DNA from: Sipunculus nudus
Taxonomy: Eukaryota > Annelida > Sipuncula > Golfingiida > Sipunculidae
Length of the DNA stretch: 64,000 nt
Assembly: GCA_026874595.1 (NCBI GenBank)
Contig: CM049322.1
Location: forward strand, 38,117,840 to 38,181,839
Direction of reading: 5' to 3'
Part shown: positions 20,775-32,982 of the stretch, piece by piece
Layout of the letters: every line of letters begins with the position of its first letter
Position numbering within the stretch: the stretch's first letter is position 1
Position numbers and translations under genes: made by a program
Notes under the pieces: model-generated
Told to the model about the DNA's origin: nothing
The model's input: only the letters and a program-made list of their open reading frames with translations
Databases searched by the model: none

Positions 20775-21125
20775 TGTAATAACTAGAGATATGCATTCGA
20801 AGGGATGCAGTCCTCCGCCATGTGAGCTGTCCTTAATGTGAGATGCTCACCAACCCGTGTTTTCATTCACCTATTCGGCCCATACTCCAAGGTTCATTCG
20901 AGCATAAACGACTGTACATTTGTGTCCTTCCTGGAAACGGATCATGAGGTAGACCCACAACCAAAACTAATCGCTTCTTCACTTACCCATGTACAAACTG
21001 CCCTGAAAATTTCATGAGATTCCGGATAGCATGAATTATATTGTGAACAAAACACACAAGAACACACACACACTAGCACACGAATAGGGAATGAACGCAA
21101 ATCCGCATGGTGGACGCAATAGTAT
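20775..21125 (+). repeat. dispersed repeat family R1, copy 1
   Basis: Shared with 39.48 and 42.69 kb: TTCGGCCCATA, GGTTCATTCG, CCCTGATAATTT-like and GAATTATaTTGTGAA blocks. A CA-rich stretch follows, then CACGAATnGGAATGAACnC and a GGTGGACGCAA end. All three copies run in the same direction and are about 300-350 bp long. No coding capacity. The class is unknown. Confidence 0.65.
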
Positions 21126-21127
21126 TA

Positions 21128-21150
21128 GCAGTGGCGGACCTAGAACTAAA
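21128..21150 (+). repeat. single transposon end, CAGTGGCGGACCTAG type
   Basis: The word GCAGTGGCGGACCTAGAAC resembles the terminus of the 8.2-kb MITE. No partner end was seen downstream within 700 bp, so this is a truncated or solo end. Confidence 0.35.
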
Positions 21151-21539
21151 TCGGCTGTGCAAGTTTTAGAAAGCGCAGTCGTCGAATGTGTATATCGGTC
21201 GAGAGGGCTGGGCGTGAGAGGGATGTCCCCAGTCATAATATAAACAATATTGAAGCGAATTGAGTATAAAATAACAGGGTATATTATTGCTCAGAATCTA
21301 ACAGTTAATTAAACCCCTTGCCTTGATTTTTTTTGCATTTAATGGCTGGAAACCGCAATGTCGTGAAAACAGCCGAATCTTGTCTTATTATCAAAATCAG
21401 TATCAAATTGGTGTACACATTATTTTGTTGCAAACATGCAATGATGATAAGAAAACAGGTTAAAACCCTATATCATTTCTTTTCCTCTAATGAAATGTCC
21501 ACGAATACATTCAATATAACATCAAACTGTACGTGGAGC

Positions 21540-21720
21540 GTGTTTGTGTCATGGCAAAGGTGCCGGACTTGTGATCAAGCGGTCAAGGGTTCGAATTCCT
21601 AGCCTCTCACTTCTTCGCTAAGACCCTTTAACAAGGTCTCAGCCGCAAGTGTGTTTATGTCTACCCAACATTACAAATGGGTACCGAATTAAGTGTTATC
21701 TGTATATTGCGGCCCTGGCG
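21540..21720 (+). repeat. tRNA-derived SINE-like segment
   Basis: GTGCCGGACTTGTGATCAAG, then GGTCAAGGGTTCGAATTCCT, gives a clear B box (GGGTTCGAATTCC) with a plausible A-box region upstream. No intact cloverleaf could be drawn, so a functional tRNA gene is unlikely. Confidence 0.45.
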
Positions 21721-21912
21721 CCCTAAAAAAACCGTGTGTGGGCTCTGTACCGTCCACCGGGGAGTTAATCGTAAAGTCTGCTGGGCCATTTTTGTGAAGA
21801 GGATTAAGACAAGTGACCCAGGGGTCAAGACGCTCAGCTGACCAGGAAGACATTGACAAAAGTAATTTTATCATCTGAATGTCAAATTTGAATGAAATAC
21901 TTTTTCCAAACT

Positions 21913-24900
21913 TGACCTTTTGTATAAAATCATCCAATATTCACTGGGGGTACTATGGAGCTCTGTAGCATGAAGGATATGGGTAACAGACACCTATTTT
22001 CAAGGTTTACAAGATGACTTTTCAGGGGTCTCCCAGCATGTCAAAAAATAAAATTCTAGGTCCAGTTATTATGATTTGTGCCCTGTTAACAGATGACCAA
22101 ATGTTTATTCTGGGGGGTATTTCAAAGCCGCATAGAATGAAGGATATGGGTAACAGAGATGTAATTTCAGGTGCACAAGGAGACTTTTCAGGGGCCTCCC
22201 AGCATATCAAGAAAGGAGGTTCTAGGTCAAGTCATTATAATTTGTGCTCTGTTAACAGATGACCAAATCTTTACTCTGGGGAGTACTTCGGAGCCCCAGA
22301 GCATGAAGGATATGGTTAACAGAGACCTAATTTCAGGTTTCCAAGATGTTTCATGGACCTCCCTGCATGTTAAGAAAGAAGATTCTAGGTCAAGTCATTA
22401 TGATTTGTGGCCTGTTAACAGATGACCAAATGTTTAAAGGTCTCAAAAATCAAGAAAAAAATTATTAAAAAATCAAAATACAGGTGGCACCACCAGTCTA
22501 CAGAAACTGATGAAACAAGCCATTATCAATACAAATGTAGACAATCATGTTGATCAATGCATTAGTTATTGTATCAATTTTTGCATTATTCTGGGAGGAA
22601 CTTCCGAGCCTCATAGCTGAAAGGATATCAGTAACAGAGACCTTGTATCAGGTTTCCATATAGACTTTTTATGACCGTCCTTGCATGTCATGACAGAAGA
22701 TTCTAGGTCCAGTTGATATGATTTGTGCCCTGTTACAAGATGACCAAATCTTAAAAGGTTTCAAAAATAGAGAAAAAAAAACTTTAAAAAATCGAAAAAA
22801 TACAGGTGGCGCCACCAGAATGCAGAAACTGATGAAACATTTCATGATCAATATCCATGCAAAGAATCATGGTGATCAATATAATAATTGTTCAGATACT
22901 TGAGCTTTTGTATCAAATTTTCCATTATTCTGGGGGGTACTTCGGAGCCCCATAGCTCAGAGGTTATGGGTAACAGAGACGTAATTTCAAGTTTTTAAGG
23001 AGACTTTTCATAGGCCTCTCAGCATGTCAAGAGTAAAGATTCTAGGTCCAGTTATTACGATTTTTGCCATGTTAACAGATGACCGCATCTTATGAGGTCT
23101 CAAAAATAGAGAAAAAAATTCGTAAAAATAAAAAAAAAAACAGGTGGCGCCACCATACTGCAGAAACTGATGACACATTCCATGATCAATATCCATGCAA
23201 AGAATCATGGGGATCACTGCAGTAGTTGTTTAGTTACTTGAGGTTTTGTATCAAATTTTGCATTATTCTGGGGGGTACTTTGGAGCCCCATAGCTCAAAG
23301 GTTATGGGTAACAGAGACCTAATTTCAGGTTTCCAAAGAGACTTTTTATGGGCCTCCCTGCATGTCAAGAGAGAAGATTCTAGGTGTAGTCGTTACGATT
23401 TGTGCCCTGTTAACAGATGGCCACATCTTCAAAGGTCTCGAAAAAAAGAGAAAAAAAATTCGTAAAAATTTGAAAAAAAATAGAGGTGGCGCACCCTCTC
23501 TGCAGAAACTGATGGAACAGCTCATGATCAATATGTATGCCAAAAATCATGACCATCCGTGTTGTAGTTATTGAGATACTGCAGTTTTTGTATAAAATTT
23601 TCCATTATTCTGGGGGGTATTTTGGAGCCATAGAGCCTAAAGAATATGGGCAACAGAGACCTTATTTCAGGTTTCCATGGAGAATTTTCATGGGTCTCCC
23701 TGTGTGTCAAGAATGAAGATTCTAGGTCCAGTTTTCATGATTTGTGCCCTGTTAACAGATGTTCATATTTTTAAAGGTCTCAAAAATAGATAAAACATTC
23801 GTAAAAAAAACCCGAACAAATACAGGTTGTGCCACCAGTCTGCAGGAACAGATGACACATCTCATGATCAATAGTTATGCCACAAATCATGACCATCAGT
23901 CAAGTAGTTAATGAGATATTGAAGTTTTTGTATGAAATTTTTTACTTTTCTTGGGGTACTTTAGGGCTCCATAGCTCGAAGAATATGGGTAACAGAGACC
24001 TAATTTTGGTTTCCATGGAGACTTTTCATAGGTCTCTCAGTGTGTCGAGAATGAAGATTCTAGGTCCAGTCATTATGACTTGTGCCACGTTAACAGATGA
24101 CAGCATCCTTAAAGGTCTCAAAAACAGAGGAAAAAATCGTAAAAAATCGAACAATACAGGTGGCGCCACAAGTCTGCAGGAACTGATGGAACATCTCATA
24201 ATCAATATGTATGCCAAAAATCATGACCATCAGTGATGTAGTTATTGAGATATTGAAGTTTTTGTATGAAATTTTTGACTACTCTGGGGAGGGGGGGGGG
24301 GTACTTTGGGGCCCAATAGCTCGAAGGATATGGTTAACAGAGACCTAATTTCTGGTTTCCAAGGATATTTTTCATAGACCTCTCAGTGTGTCAAGAATGA
24401 AGATTCTAGGTCCAGTCGTTACTATTTGTGCCATGCTAACAGATGACAGCATCCTTAAAGGTCTCAAAAATAGAGGAAAAAATCGTAAAAAAACGAACGA
24501 TAAAGGTGGCACCACCAGTCTGCAGGAAGTGATGACACATCTCATGATCAATAGTTATGCCACAAATCATGACCATCAGTCAAGTAGTTAATGAGATATT
24601 GAAGTTTTTGTATGAAATTTTTTACTTTTCTTGGGGGTAATTTGGGGCTCCATAGCTCGAAGAATATGGGTAACAGAGTCCTAATTTCTGGTTTCCATGG
24701 AGACTTTTCATAGGTCTCTCAGTGTGTTGAGAATGAAGATTCTAGGTCCATTCGTTATGATTTGTACCACGTTAACAGATGACAGCATCCTTAAAGGTCT
24801 CAAAAATAGAGGAAAAAAATTGTAAAAAATCGAACAATACAGGTGGCGCCACAAGTCTGCAGGAACTGATGAAACATCTCATGATCAATATGTATGCCAA

Positions 24901-26237
24901 AAAATCATGACGATCAGTGATGTAGTTATTGAGATATTAAAGTTCTTGTATGAAATTTATGACTACTCTGGGGGGGGGGGGGGTACTTAAGGGCCCCATA
25001 GCTCGAAGGATATGGTTAACAGAGACCCAATTTCTGGTTTCCAAGGATATTTTTCATGGACCTCACAGTGTGTCAAAAATTAAGATTCTAGGTCCAGTCT
25101 TTACGATTTGTGCCTTGTTAACAGATGTTTACATTTTGAAAGGTCTCAAAAATAGAGAAAAACATTCGTAAAAAAAACCCGAACAAATACAGGTTGTGCC
25201 ACCAGTCTGCAGGAAGTGATGGAACATCTCACGATCAATATGTATGCCAAAAATCATGACCATCAGTCAAGTAGTTAATGAGATATTGAAGTTTTTGTAT
25301 GAAATTTTTTACTTTTCTGGGGGGTAGTTTGGGGCCCCATAGCTGGAAGGATATGGGTAACAGAGACCTAATTTCTGGTTTCCATGGAGACTTTTCATAG
25401 GTCTCTCAGTGTGTCGAGAATGAAGATTCTAAGTCCAGTCGTTACGATTTGTGCCTTGTTAACAGATGTTCACATTTTTAAAGGTCTCAAAAATAGAGAA
25501 AAAAAATCGTAAAAAATCGAAAAATACAGGTGGCGCCACCAGTCTTCAGGAACTGATGGAACCTCTCATGATCAATATGTATGCCAAAAATCATGACCAT
25601 CAGTCAAGTAGTTAATGAGATATTGAAGTTTTTGTATGAAATTTTGGACTTTTCTGGGGGGTACTTTGGGGCCCCATAGCTCAAAGGATATGGGTAACAG
25701 AGACCTAATTTCTGGTTTCCATGGAGACTTTTTATAGGTCTTTCAGTGTGTCGAGAATGAAGATTCTAAGTCTAGTCATTACGATTTGTGCCTTGTTAAC
25801 AGATGTTCACATTTTTAAAGGTCTCAAAAATAGAGAAAAAAGTTCGTAAAAAATCGAAAAATACAGGTGGCGCCACCAGTCTTCAGGAACTGATGGAACC
25901 TCTCATGATCAATATGTATGCAAAAAATCATGACCATCAGTCAAGTAGTTAATGAGATATTGAAGTTTTTGTATGAAATTTTGGAATTTTCTGGGGAGTA
26001 CTTCGGAGCCCCATAGCTCAGAGGTTATGGGTAACAGAGACCTAATTTCAGGTTTCCAAAGAGATTTTTCATGGTACTCCCTGGATGGTAAGTTAGAAGA
26101 TTCCAGGTCCAGTGGTTACGATTTGTGCCTGGTTAACGGACAGACAGACGGACAGACGGACAGACAGACAGACAGACGGACGACGGACAAAGAGTGATCG
26201 CTATAGCTCAGATGACTCTCAGTCAGCTGAGCTAAAA
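21913..26237 (+). mobile_element. pearl-like element with a long core tandem array
   Basis: The word GGGTAACAGA (or close forms) recurs at about 21981, 22149, 22317, 22632, 22970, 23308, 23650, 23987, 24335, 24669, 25013, 25347, 25691 and 26032. Two initial steps are of about 168 bp; the rest are of 315-348 bp. Each full unit carries CTGGGGGGTACTT, CCATAGCTC, GATTCTAGGTCCAGT, GTTAACAGATG, AAAGGTCTCAAAAATAGAG and a GGTGGCGCCACC palindrome. The last unit runs into (GACA/GACG)n (26138-26185) and then AAGAGTGATCGCTATAGCTC and the TCAGCTGAGCTAAAA end. Core repeats, ACGG-type microsatellite and terminal hairpin are the layout of bivalve pearl elements. Both-strand frames inside the units are shadows. 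Confidence 0.75.
26138..26185 (+). repeat. (GACA/GACG)n microsatellite of the pearl-like element
   Basis: CAGACAGACGGACAGACGG-type steps lie between the last core unit and the 3' terminal hairpin. The solo copy at 14.6 kb has the same arrangement. Confidence 0.85.
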
Positions 26238-27770
26238 ACCTGCAACTTTTTTTTATCATTTATCAGTTATTTTGGTATTTTATCTAATTTTATTAAATTG
26301 TATCTGAGAGACTTCAGTTTATTGGTGTTTGAGCAACACTGCAACAGTATAACACGTTTTAATAACTGATATTTTTGCGGATTTAAAAAAAAAAGATGAT
26401 TTTAATGACAAAATGACATTAATTTATTTGCAAAATGGGGGGTTCGGGTGGAACATATGACATGGTATGTCCCCGGTTGGAAAAGTGAGGGGAGGGAGGG
26501 CATGTCACTCCTGTCCACCATATCCTTTAGAAATGAACGGTTCCATATAATTTCCTCGTTTTCTGCGGTTAGAGACTTCTAGCGTTATGAAGAATTTTCT
26601 TGTATCTGTGATTTTTCATATGATTTATTTTGAGCATTCACAAATTCTCTACTGGGGTATCAATAATTCTTAGTCAAAAGATTGAAAGAAAAGCACACAT
26701 ACAGACACACGCATACTAGAATCGCTTGTGAAATGGAAAATATCTGTTTCGTTCTAGTTTGATATATAATTAATAATTACAAAATGGTATTTGTATGAGC
26801 GATGTTTAAAATATGTTAATGGTCATTTTTTTTTAAAATTAAGAACAGCCTTTAGTCCGCTTCCTTACTTACCTGGTTGTATATGGAATCTTAAATGAAC
26901 ATTTATAAAGCCAAGTTATTTAAAGAAAAAAAATTACTTTATTATAAATATTTTACACATATGGCCACCCTCCAATTTTTCATCCATTCATTACAGTTTT
27001 TTTTAAACTTAAATTAATTTTTCAACGGCGCTCCAGTCATTTTTTATAAATTGATTTTGCTTTTTAAAACTTAAATTAATTTCTTAAACAATAAAAAACT
27101 GTTTCACGACATCAAAGCAATTAAGGCGTACCCATACTGTCTTCTGCAGTCAGCGTAGATTTTTAACCCAAAAGCAAAATTAACCACCGGCATAAAACAG
27201 CAGTGGCCTGGTTATACGAGGCGCGCTGTTTTACTTACATTAATAAAACATCCACATTATTCCTATGGCAGGGATTTCTTTTGTGTAATACAGGATATCC
27301 AACAGTCATGAGGACGTCCCCCTGTGATTTTAGATTCTTTCATCTCCCAAGTCTAATACCAAACGTCCCAGACGTCCTGGGTGTTTCAAATTCGACTCCT
27401 CAACCTCCCTCATGGCCCGAATCCTTTCTTATCTGGGTTATAAAACATTCATAAGGATAAACTAGCCAATACTTTAAGTTTGGCCGGATAATGCTGGGGA
27501 CATGAATAAAACGCCAATAAAAGACGAAGTGCACGCTAAAGGAAAGTTCACCCGGAGCTATGTTTATTTATTAAAATCATAAGACAGAGGAACACGAGAG
27601 CTCTCACGTCATCCCAAGTTCATCACCAGACACAGACAGGGGAGAATAGACTACCAGACATAGTTTATGACAAACAGGCTTAAACTGTCTGATGTGAAAA
27701 TAAACCGATATATACATGTATAAATATATATACATCTATGTGTGTATATGACTGTGAAATATGTAACATA
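26238..27770. other. noncoding, mostly unrecognised
   Basis: A G-rich piece at 26430-26520 (GGGTGGAACATATGACATGG, then GTCCCC) weakly resembles part of the 41.9-42.4 kb repeat. The rest is AT-rich and featureless to me. Confidence 0.45.
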
Positions 27771-27771
27771 T

Positions 27772-27772
<1 letters not shown>

Positions 27773-27825
<53 letters not shown>
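27773..27825. repeat. (TA)n microsatellite
   Basis: A TA run 34 bp upstream of the solo LTR. Confidence 0.95.
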
Positions 27826-27829
<4 letters not shown>

Positions 27830-27858
27830 GGGTATTTATTTATATGTGCATATAATAT

Positions 27859-28721
27859 TGTTACAGGTGCCCTTTTTATTGTGTGCACAGGTCTTACAGA
27901 TGTCTTTTTTATTGTGTGACACGGGCGTAACTCGTGTTGTAGCGCCCGTGTCTGGCCGCGTGTTGCACTCTCAGTTTAATCCGTACTGGTTGAACTCTCG
28001 TTGTCATGCTAGCTTGGGGCTTTCTTGCCTGGCCGAGCCGGGGCGAGCTCACGTGTGAACCCTGACACGGCGTTCTTTGTTCTAGTATGTTCTTTGAGCG
28101 TGTGTACTGTGTATTATGTTGGAATTTTATGGACCGTTCGAGAAGTGGAAAATTCTCGGCTTGGGGCGAGAAGCTATAAATAGGGGGCTGTGTTTTAGAG
28201 CACAGAGAGAGAGGGAGAGAATATTCCAGCGGACGGAAGCAAGTTAGTCAGTGTGTGGGACCTATCCGATTGTCCAGTAATTTCAGGGATTCTACTATTA
28301 CTTACTCTATTCAATTTGGTGCTGCCTGCCTCAAGCTTACTTTCTGGATTATTACAAGAGCTTTACATTGGAATGTTATTCTCGGGGAGAGTTTGTGTGG
28401 ACTTTTCATCCGGCATATACATTTAAAAGGACTTATTTTGTGACAGTGGTGGTATCCAGGTACTGTGCACTTAGTTTATCTTACTGTGGGATTGTATTGA
28501 TTTGCTGTTATACTGTGTCATTGTATTGATTTAGTGTATTGTAATGTTAGGGTTGTTTTAAGAATAAATTATAGTTCTTTGTTAACAACAACACTGAATT
28601 CTATATTCATTCCCCTAGACATTTCACGCTGCCTAGTGTTACAGAATCCGAATTTTTTTCTCCTTGACAATATTTATGTTCATCACGCATACGTGATCTG
28701 TTGATATTAGGTTCCGTCACA
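27859..28721 (+). mobile_element. solo LTR of the Gmr1-like family (subgroup B)
   Basis: It begins TGTTACAGGTGC and ends TTCCGTCACA. It is flanked by ATAT on both sides (27855-27858 and 28722-28725), consistent with a 4-bp target duplication, though the context is AT-rich. Inside are TATAAATAGGGGGCTGTGTT, the GACAGTGGTGGTATCCAGGT block, AAGAATAAATTATA and TCACGCATACGTGA. It shares TCAGGGATTCTACTATTACT and the CGGCATATACATTTAAAAGG-type block with the minus-strand copy at 55.9 kb, marking a subgroup apart from the 4.3 and 52.2 kb LTRs. Confidence 0.88.
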
Positions 28722-28742
28722 ATATTAAATATATAACTGATA

Positions 28743-28906
28743 CACAGTGGAACCTCGTTGTGTCGAAGTTGAACTCTCAGAAAACTTCGACACATCCGAG
28801 GTTCGACACAAGCGGGTTTTATTTGGTAATAATTTAACACGAGTTGTTAGGAATATCGAGTCTGTAACTTCGACTCCAGCGAGTTCGACAAAACGAGGTT
28901 TCACTG
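28743..28906. mobile_element. 164-bp MITE with pogo/Tigger-like ends
   Basis: The left end CAGTGGAACCTCGT and the right end ACGAGGTTTCACTG are inverted repeats, with TA outside each (28741-28742 and 28907-28908). The inside holds further short inverted words (AACTTCGACACA). CAGTGGAACC ends with TA duplication are typical of Tc1/mariner-pogo elements. It has no coding part. Confidence 0.68.
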
Positions 28907-28969
28907 TAATTACACAAAAGGAATCGCTCAGTACATGTTTATAAATATATACAATTTGTATACATGAAA

Positions 28970-29151
28970 GAGAGTTAAGGAAAGGGAAAAAGGAGAGAAT
29001 GTGAGAGATAATAACAGAGATAATGAATGAGAGGGAAGGAGAAGGGGAAACGAGAAAGAGAAAGTGTGAGAGAAGGAGGATACTGAAAGAGTGAGAGAGG
29101 AAGTGAGAGAGAATGAGGGAGTGTACGAAAGATAGAATAAAAGCATGGAGA

Positions 29152-29208
<57 letters not shown>

Positions 29209-29470
29209 TGACATGTGGCAGAAAAGTGTGTGAACGACGCATAGAGAGGGGATTAAGAACATAACGGAGTTTCAGGGAGAGGGAGCGTGAGAGATTGATG
29301 GAGAGACTGTCAGAAAGAATGAGACAGAATGGGAGAGAGTATGAGAGAGATAGAAATAAGAATAAAGGAGAAATGGGGGAAATACAAAGAGAACGGGAGA
29401 GAGAGACTGAGAGGGAAAATTAATAAAAGAGAGAATAAGAGAGAATATACCTACAGTAAATCCCTTGAAC
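28970..29470 (+). repeat. 500-bp polypurine (GA-rich) tract
   Basis: Almost pure A/G on the plus strand, with a clean (AG)n core at about 29155-29205 and imperfect GAGAGA/GGAGAA on both sides. The frames on the minus strand (Leu/Ser-rich) are artefacts. Confidence 0.92.
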
Positions 29471-30684
29471 TCTAGCTAGTTAGACAAAAGAAGAACAAAA
29501 TGCAACAGGTATAACACTATCACAATATAAATTTACTACCTGTATTGAACACGAGAGGTCCATTAGTCATGATTATTGACGGGCGTAACATTTTGTTTAA
29601 TGTGATTTGAACCTTTGGATCAACCTGGACGCCAAAGCCATGATGCAGTGACGAGGACAAGTGATAAAATAGGTTAATTACAATTTGTAAATGTTGCCAT
29701 GGCAACTTGATGGCATGATTGATCCGAGCCAAACCGCGCGTGTCTCACATTCATATCATGGAAGATAAAAAATTGTGGTGTCATGTATCACCCGAGTCCA
29801 GTTTATTGATTGCTTTCTCATTACCTCTGAATGTCCATGTTCATTAGTGCAGTGTTTAATTACCAATTGTGTCAGTTTTTTTTCAGCTGACAGTTCTTAA
29901 TCAACGAACTCCTCAAACAAGCTTTGTGTTTGGTTAAAGAGTAGCACGGCCGGGACTCCTGTAAAAATGCAGCATTTCTCGCGAGAGAGATTAAAATACC
30001 ACTGCCCTTGTGCAGTGTCAATGAAGCAGGTCACGTGACGTTATCATGTGACATTCTGTGCTTCTAGCATTGATAACAGAAACATCACAGTCAATCTTTT
30101 CATTCAAATTGTGGTCGCATGAATCTGCTAAAAGGAATTGAAGCAAATAGTATTGTTTTAGATTAATGAAGAATGATACTTGTGAATCCCGGATGTTTTA
30201 ATATTTTATTTGTATCTTTGGCGAGTGTTTATCAAATGCTAACCTGTGACCTAATGGATTCAAGGTTTTCACACATTTGCGGTTAGCCGCTACTGCTGTC
30301 TTGGCAACAGCAATTAAACAAACTGATGCAATTAACGATTCTAATGAATTGTGACAGACCAGTGTTTGTTGCGGTAATGGAATTAAATGTTAAATGTCCG
30401 ACCGTTGGTTCAACTAACTATTTCAACAGGATTTTAAAATATCCAAGATGGCTGACAGGCTTTATTTGCCGTCTGTATGACTACACTTCAATATTGAGTT
30501 TAACTTTAAATATTATGTGACGGTCTTTTTTAAATATATTTTATTGCAACGGTCATACAATACATGTTTCATACATTCTGTACACAGTAACATCAAATAC
30601 AATGTATACCATTTATACAAATTACATTTCTTGGACATTATTTCAATTGTATTTCAATATTTCGATGCTAGTACATTGCACATG

Positions 30685-30688
<4 letters not shown>
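29471..30688. other. unique-looking noncoding sequence
   Basis: No repeat was recognised. GC-richer patches include TCTCGCGAGA (29977-29986), a perfect 10-bp palindrome. Might contain regulatory DNA; nothing in the sequence proves it. Confidence 0.4.

Positions 30689-30740
<52 letters not shown>
30689..30740. repeat. (TA)n microsatellite
   Basis: TA run of about 50 bp. Confidence 0.95.
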
Positions 30741-30742
<2 letters not shown>

Positions 30743-32510
30743 TTTAGTGGTACTAACGGATGCACGAACACATACCCATTATCTTGACCTATAAATACTT
30801 ATACTACACAGGTTACTGTCTGTTATTTTGTCCAAATTTTACATTTTTCCTATGTGTAGTAATTTTACCGTTCTGTTTTGCTATTGCATGCTCGATGAAT
30901 GTGTATATACTTCAATCTCCTTGAAAAGAATTTATTTATTTATTATAATATTGTGAAGGTTGGCCTGTACCAGAATAAGAATTCTGTTATAAGCAGGGCC
31001 CTCTTAATTGGCATTAATTAATCTTATTATATTATTTTCTACAACGAATTCCACACATTTTAAATGTAAGGAGCATCTGATAAATTATAAGGTTACTCTT
31101 AGCTGGAAAACTTCCAAACAATACTGTTTTCGAGGTTCAGGGTGACATGATTACTCTATTTGATTTCATCAGATCTACAGTTTTCGTCCAATGATTGTGA
31201 CGGTCTTCTTTTGCTTAACGCACTGCGGGGAACAACGTGTTAACGATGGATGTAACCATACAATAATTCACCAATACATATTTGCAATTTGCCCCTCTGG
31301 CAAAGCCGAGTCCTTATAATATACAATTCAGCATATTGGTAAACCTCCTCCTCTTGGCCTTTTCGTTGAAGCTCTGACTGCTAGCACGTCTCCTACCTGG
31401 GTGTATTGCAACGATATTTTTGAACTGCACAAACTTGTGATTAAGCGTTTGAGTCAGCAAGTTGGAACAAAGAATATTAGAGAAAGAGGCCTTTGGACAA
31501 TCAGGTTGAACCAAAGCGGTTGGTCTCGAGGTCAAATGTGTAGGCTATGTAAATATAACATGAATATTAAGAGTGATTTATGAAATATCACATATTCTTA
31601 GCCAACTTTTACAAGAGTCACTTGTATGGTGCACAATTTTGATATGGAATTTAATTATCTGCTCATGGGCATAAGTGGTTTCTCTGTCTGTGATGGGAAC
31701 AAAACATATATAAAAAAAAATATAACTGCAAAATTTCAGAATGATAATTGCACAGATTTCACCTACACCTGAACAAACTGCACAAATCCACGTTAAAATA
31801 TACCCTGTCTCCTACCGGTTACATGACCGACAGGCAGTTCTTGCGAGACACAGAAAATGACGGCGACTGACATAGATATTCACTTTGGTTTGTACGTTAA
31901 CATATATTGAGTTGTGTTACTTCCTTACTCTTAGATTCCTCACTCAAATATTACCGGTGAAATTGATGCAATCGCTCGATGGCCGTTGCAGTGAAGTTTC
32001 CCGTATGACTGGGGTCACGGCTCAACATAATCCCTACTGTTCGATATAAATTCTTCAGTCATAGCTGTTAAGGGTTTTGACCCAGTGGTTTTGATCCAAT
32101 GTGCTTTACGCATTAAACAACAATATTAGACATAGAAAATGTCAACCTTATTTTAAAAAAGTATAATATTTCTAAGTAAAATAAAAACATAAAGAAAGGT
32201 TTATGAGGGATAATTTAAAATCGGATGAGTTGGCTGAAACCGATTTCAAATTAATATAGGGATCTTCCTCTCAGAAGTTCAAGGCCGTAACTACCCTGTT
32301 ACGTCATATCTAAAGCCAACGTTCAATTAACGTTTCTTGTTTTACTTCTAGATTCAATCTGCAGAATAAATATACCAAGTCGACAGGTTAATAATTTTGC
32401 AAGTTAACATTTTTATGCGCCGAACCGGACAAGTATTTTTTTAACAATTATTACAAATCTAATAATTTTTCGTTTAATAATGCTTTTTTTAAATTTTAGT
32501 ATAAGATCCA
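30741..32510. other. noncoding, no feature recognised
   Basis: Only short chance frames. No repeat recognised. Confidence 0.45.
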
Positions 32511-32527
32511 GGGTGGCTATCGTCCAT

Positions 32528-32775
32528 AAGGTTCAGTTTTAGTTCAATGGATAGCCACTAGATGTCCCTCATTTCGATAAAAACGACTGGCGAGTACAGT
32601 TGGCATTGCTCATGAATATAAAGATATTAAAACAAATTTCAGTCACTATGATATATTTAAGCTCACAGATTTCAAAGTTTCGATTTAATTTTTGATGCAC
32701 TTTTCACAGTAGAAAAGTCGTTCAAAGTATTTAAGCTCCAAGCCGCTTGTACGTCTAAAACTAAAACTGAACCTT
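32528..32775. mobile_element. 248-bp inverted-repeat element (MITE-like)
   Basis: The 17-bp word AAGGTTCAGTTTTAGTT (32528-32544) recurs as an exact reverse complement at 32759-32775. The left end also contains a local inverted pair, GTGGCTATC (32513-32521) and GATAGCCAC (32550-32558). No target duplication is clear. The class is unassigned. Confidence 0.6.
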
Positions 32776-32982
32776 TTCACTTTCATGTTACATCTCACTC
32801 TCAGATCTATGGGGTATGTGTATCAAGAAAACATAACTGTTAGAAAGTGTACCTGTTTTCTTGCTCTCAAATAACTAGTTTCAGATTCAAAACATGAGGC
32901 TTTGTGAGCATGTTTGCCGAGAAAATGTGAGGGGGACAAGGCGAAGTGGCCTAGTACCTCCCTCGAGATAAGGACAGTTGAG

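Noticed and set aside
21540-21620. Functional tRNA gene
   Set aside because: The B box is good, but no complete cloverleaf with acceptor pairing could be drawn. More likely a SINE head.
22014-25171. Repeated frames of 60-120 codons on both strands (for example KILGPVVTICALLTDD)
   Set aside because: They recur with the noncoding core units of the pearl-like element, on both strands, with variable unit length and no domain.
22510-25560. CTGATGA in the core units as a hammerhead ribozyme
   Set aside because: CTGATGA is present, but no GAAA at the proper distance and no stem II could be found in the units.
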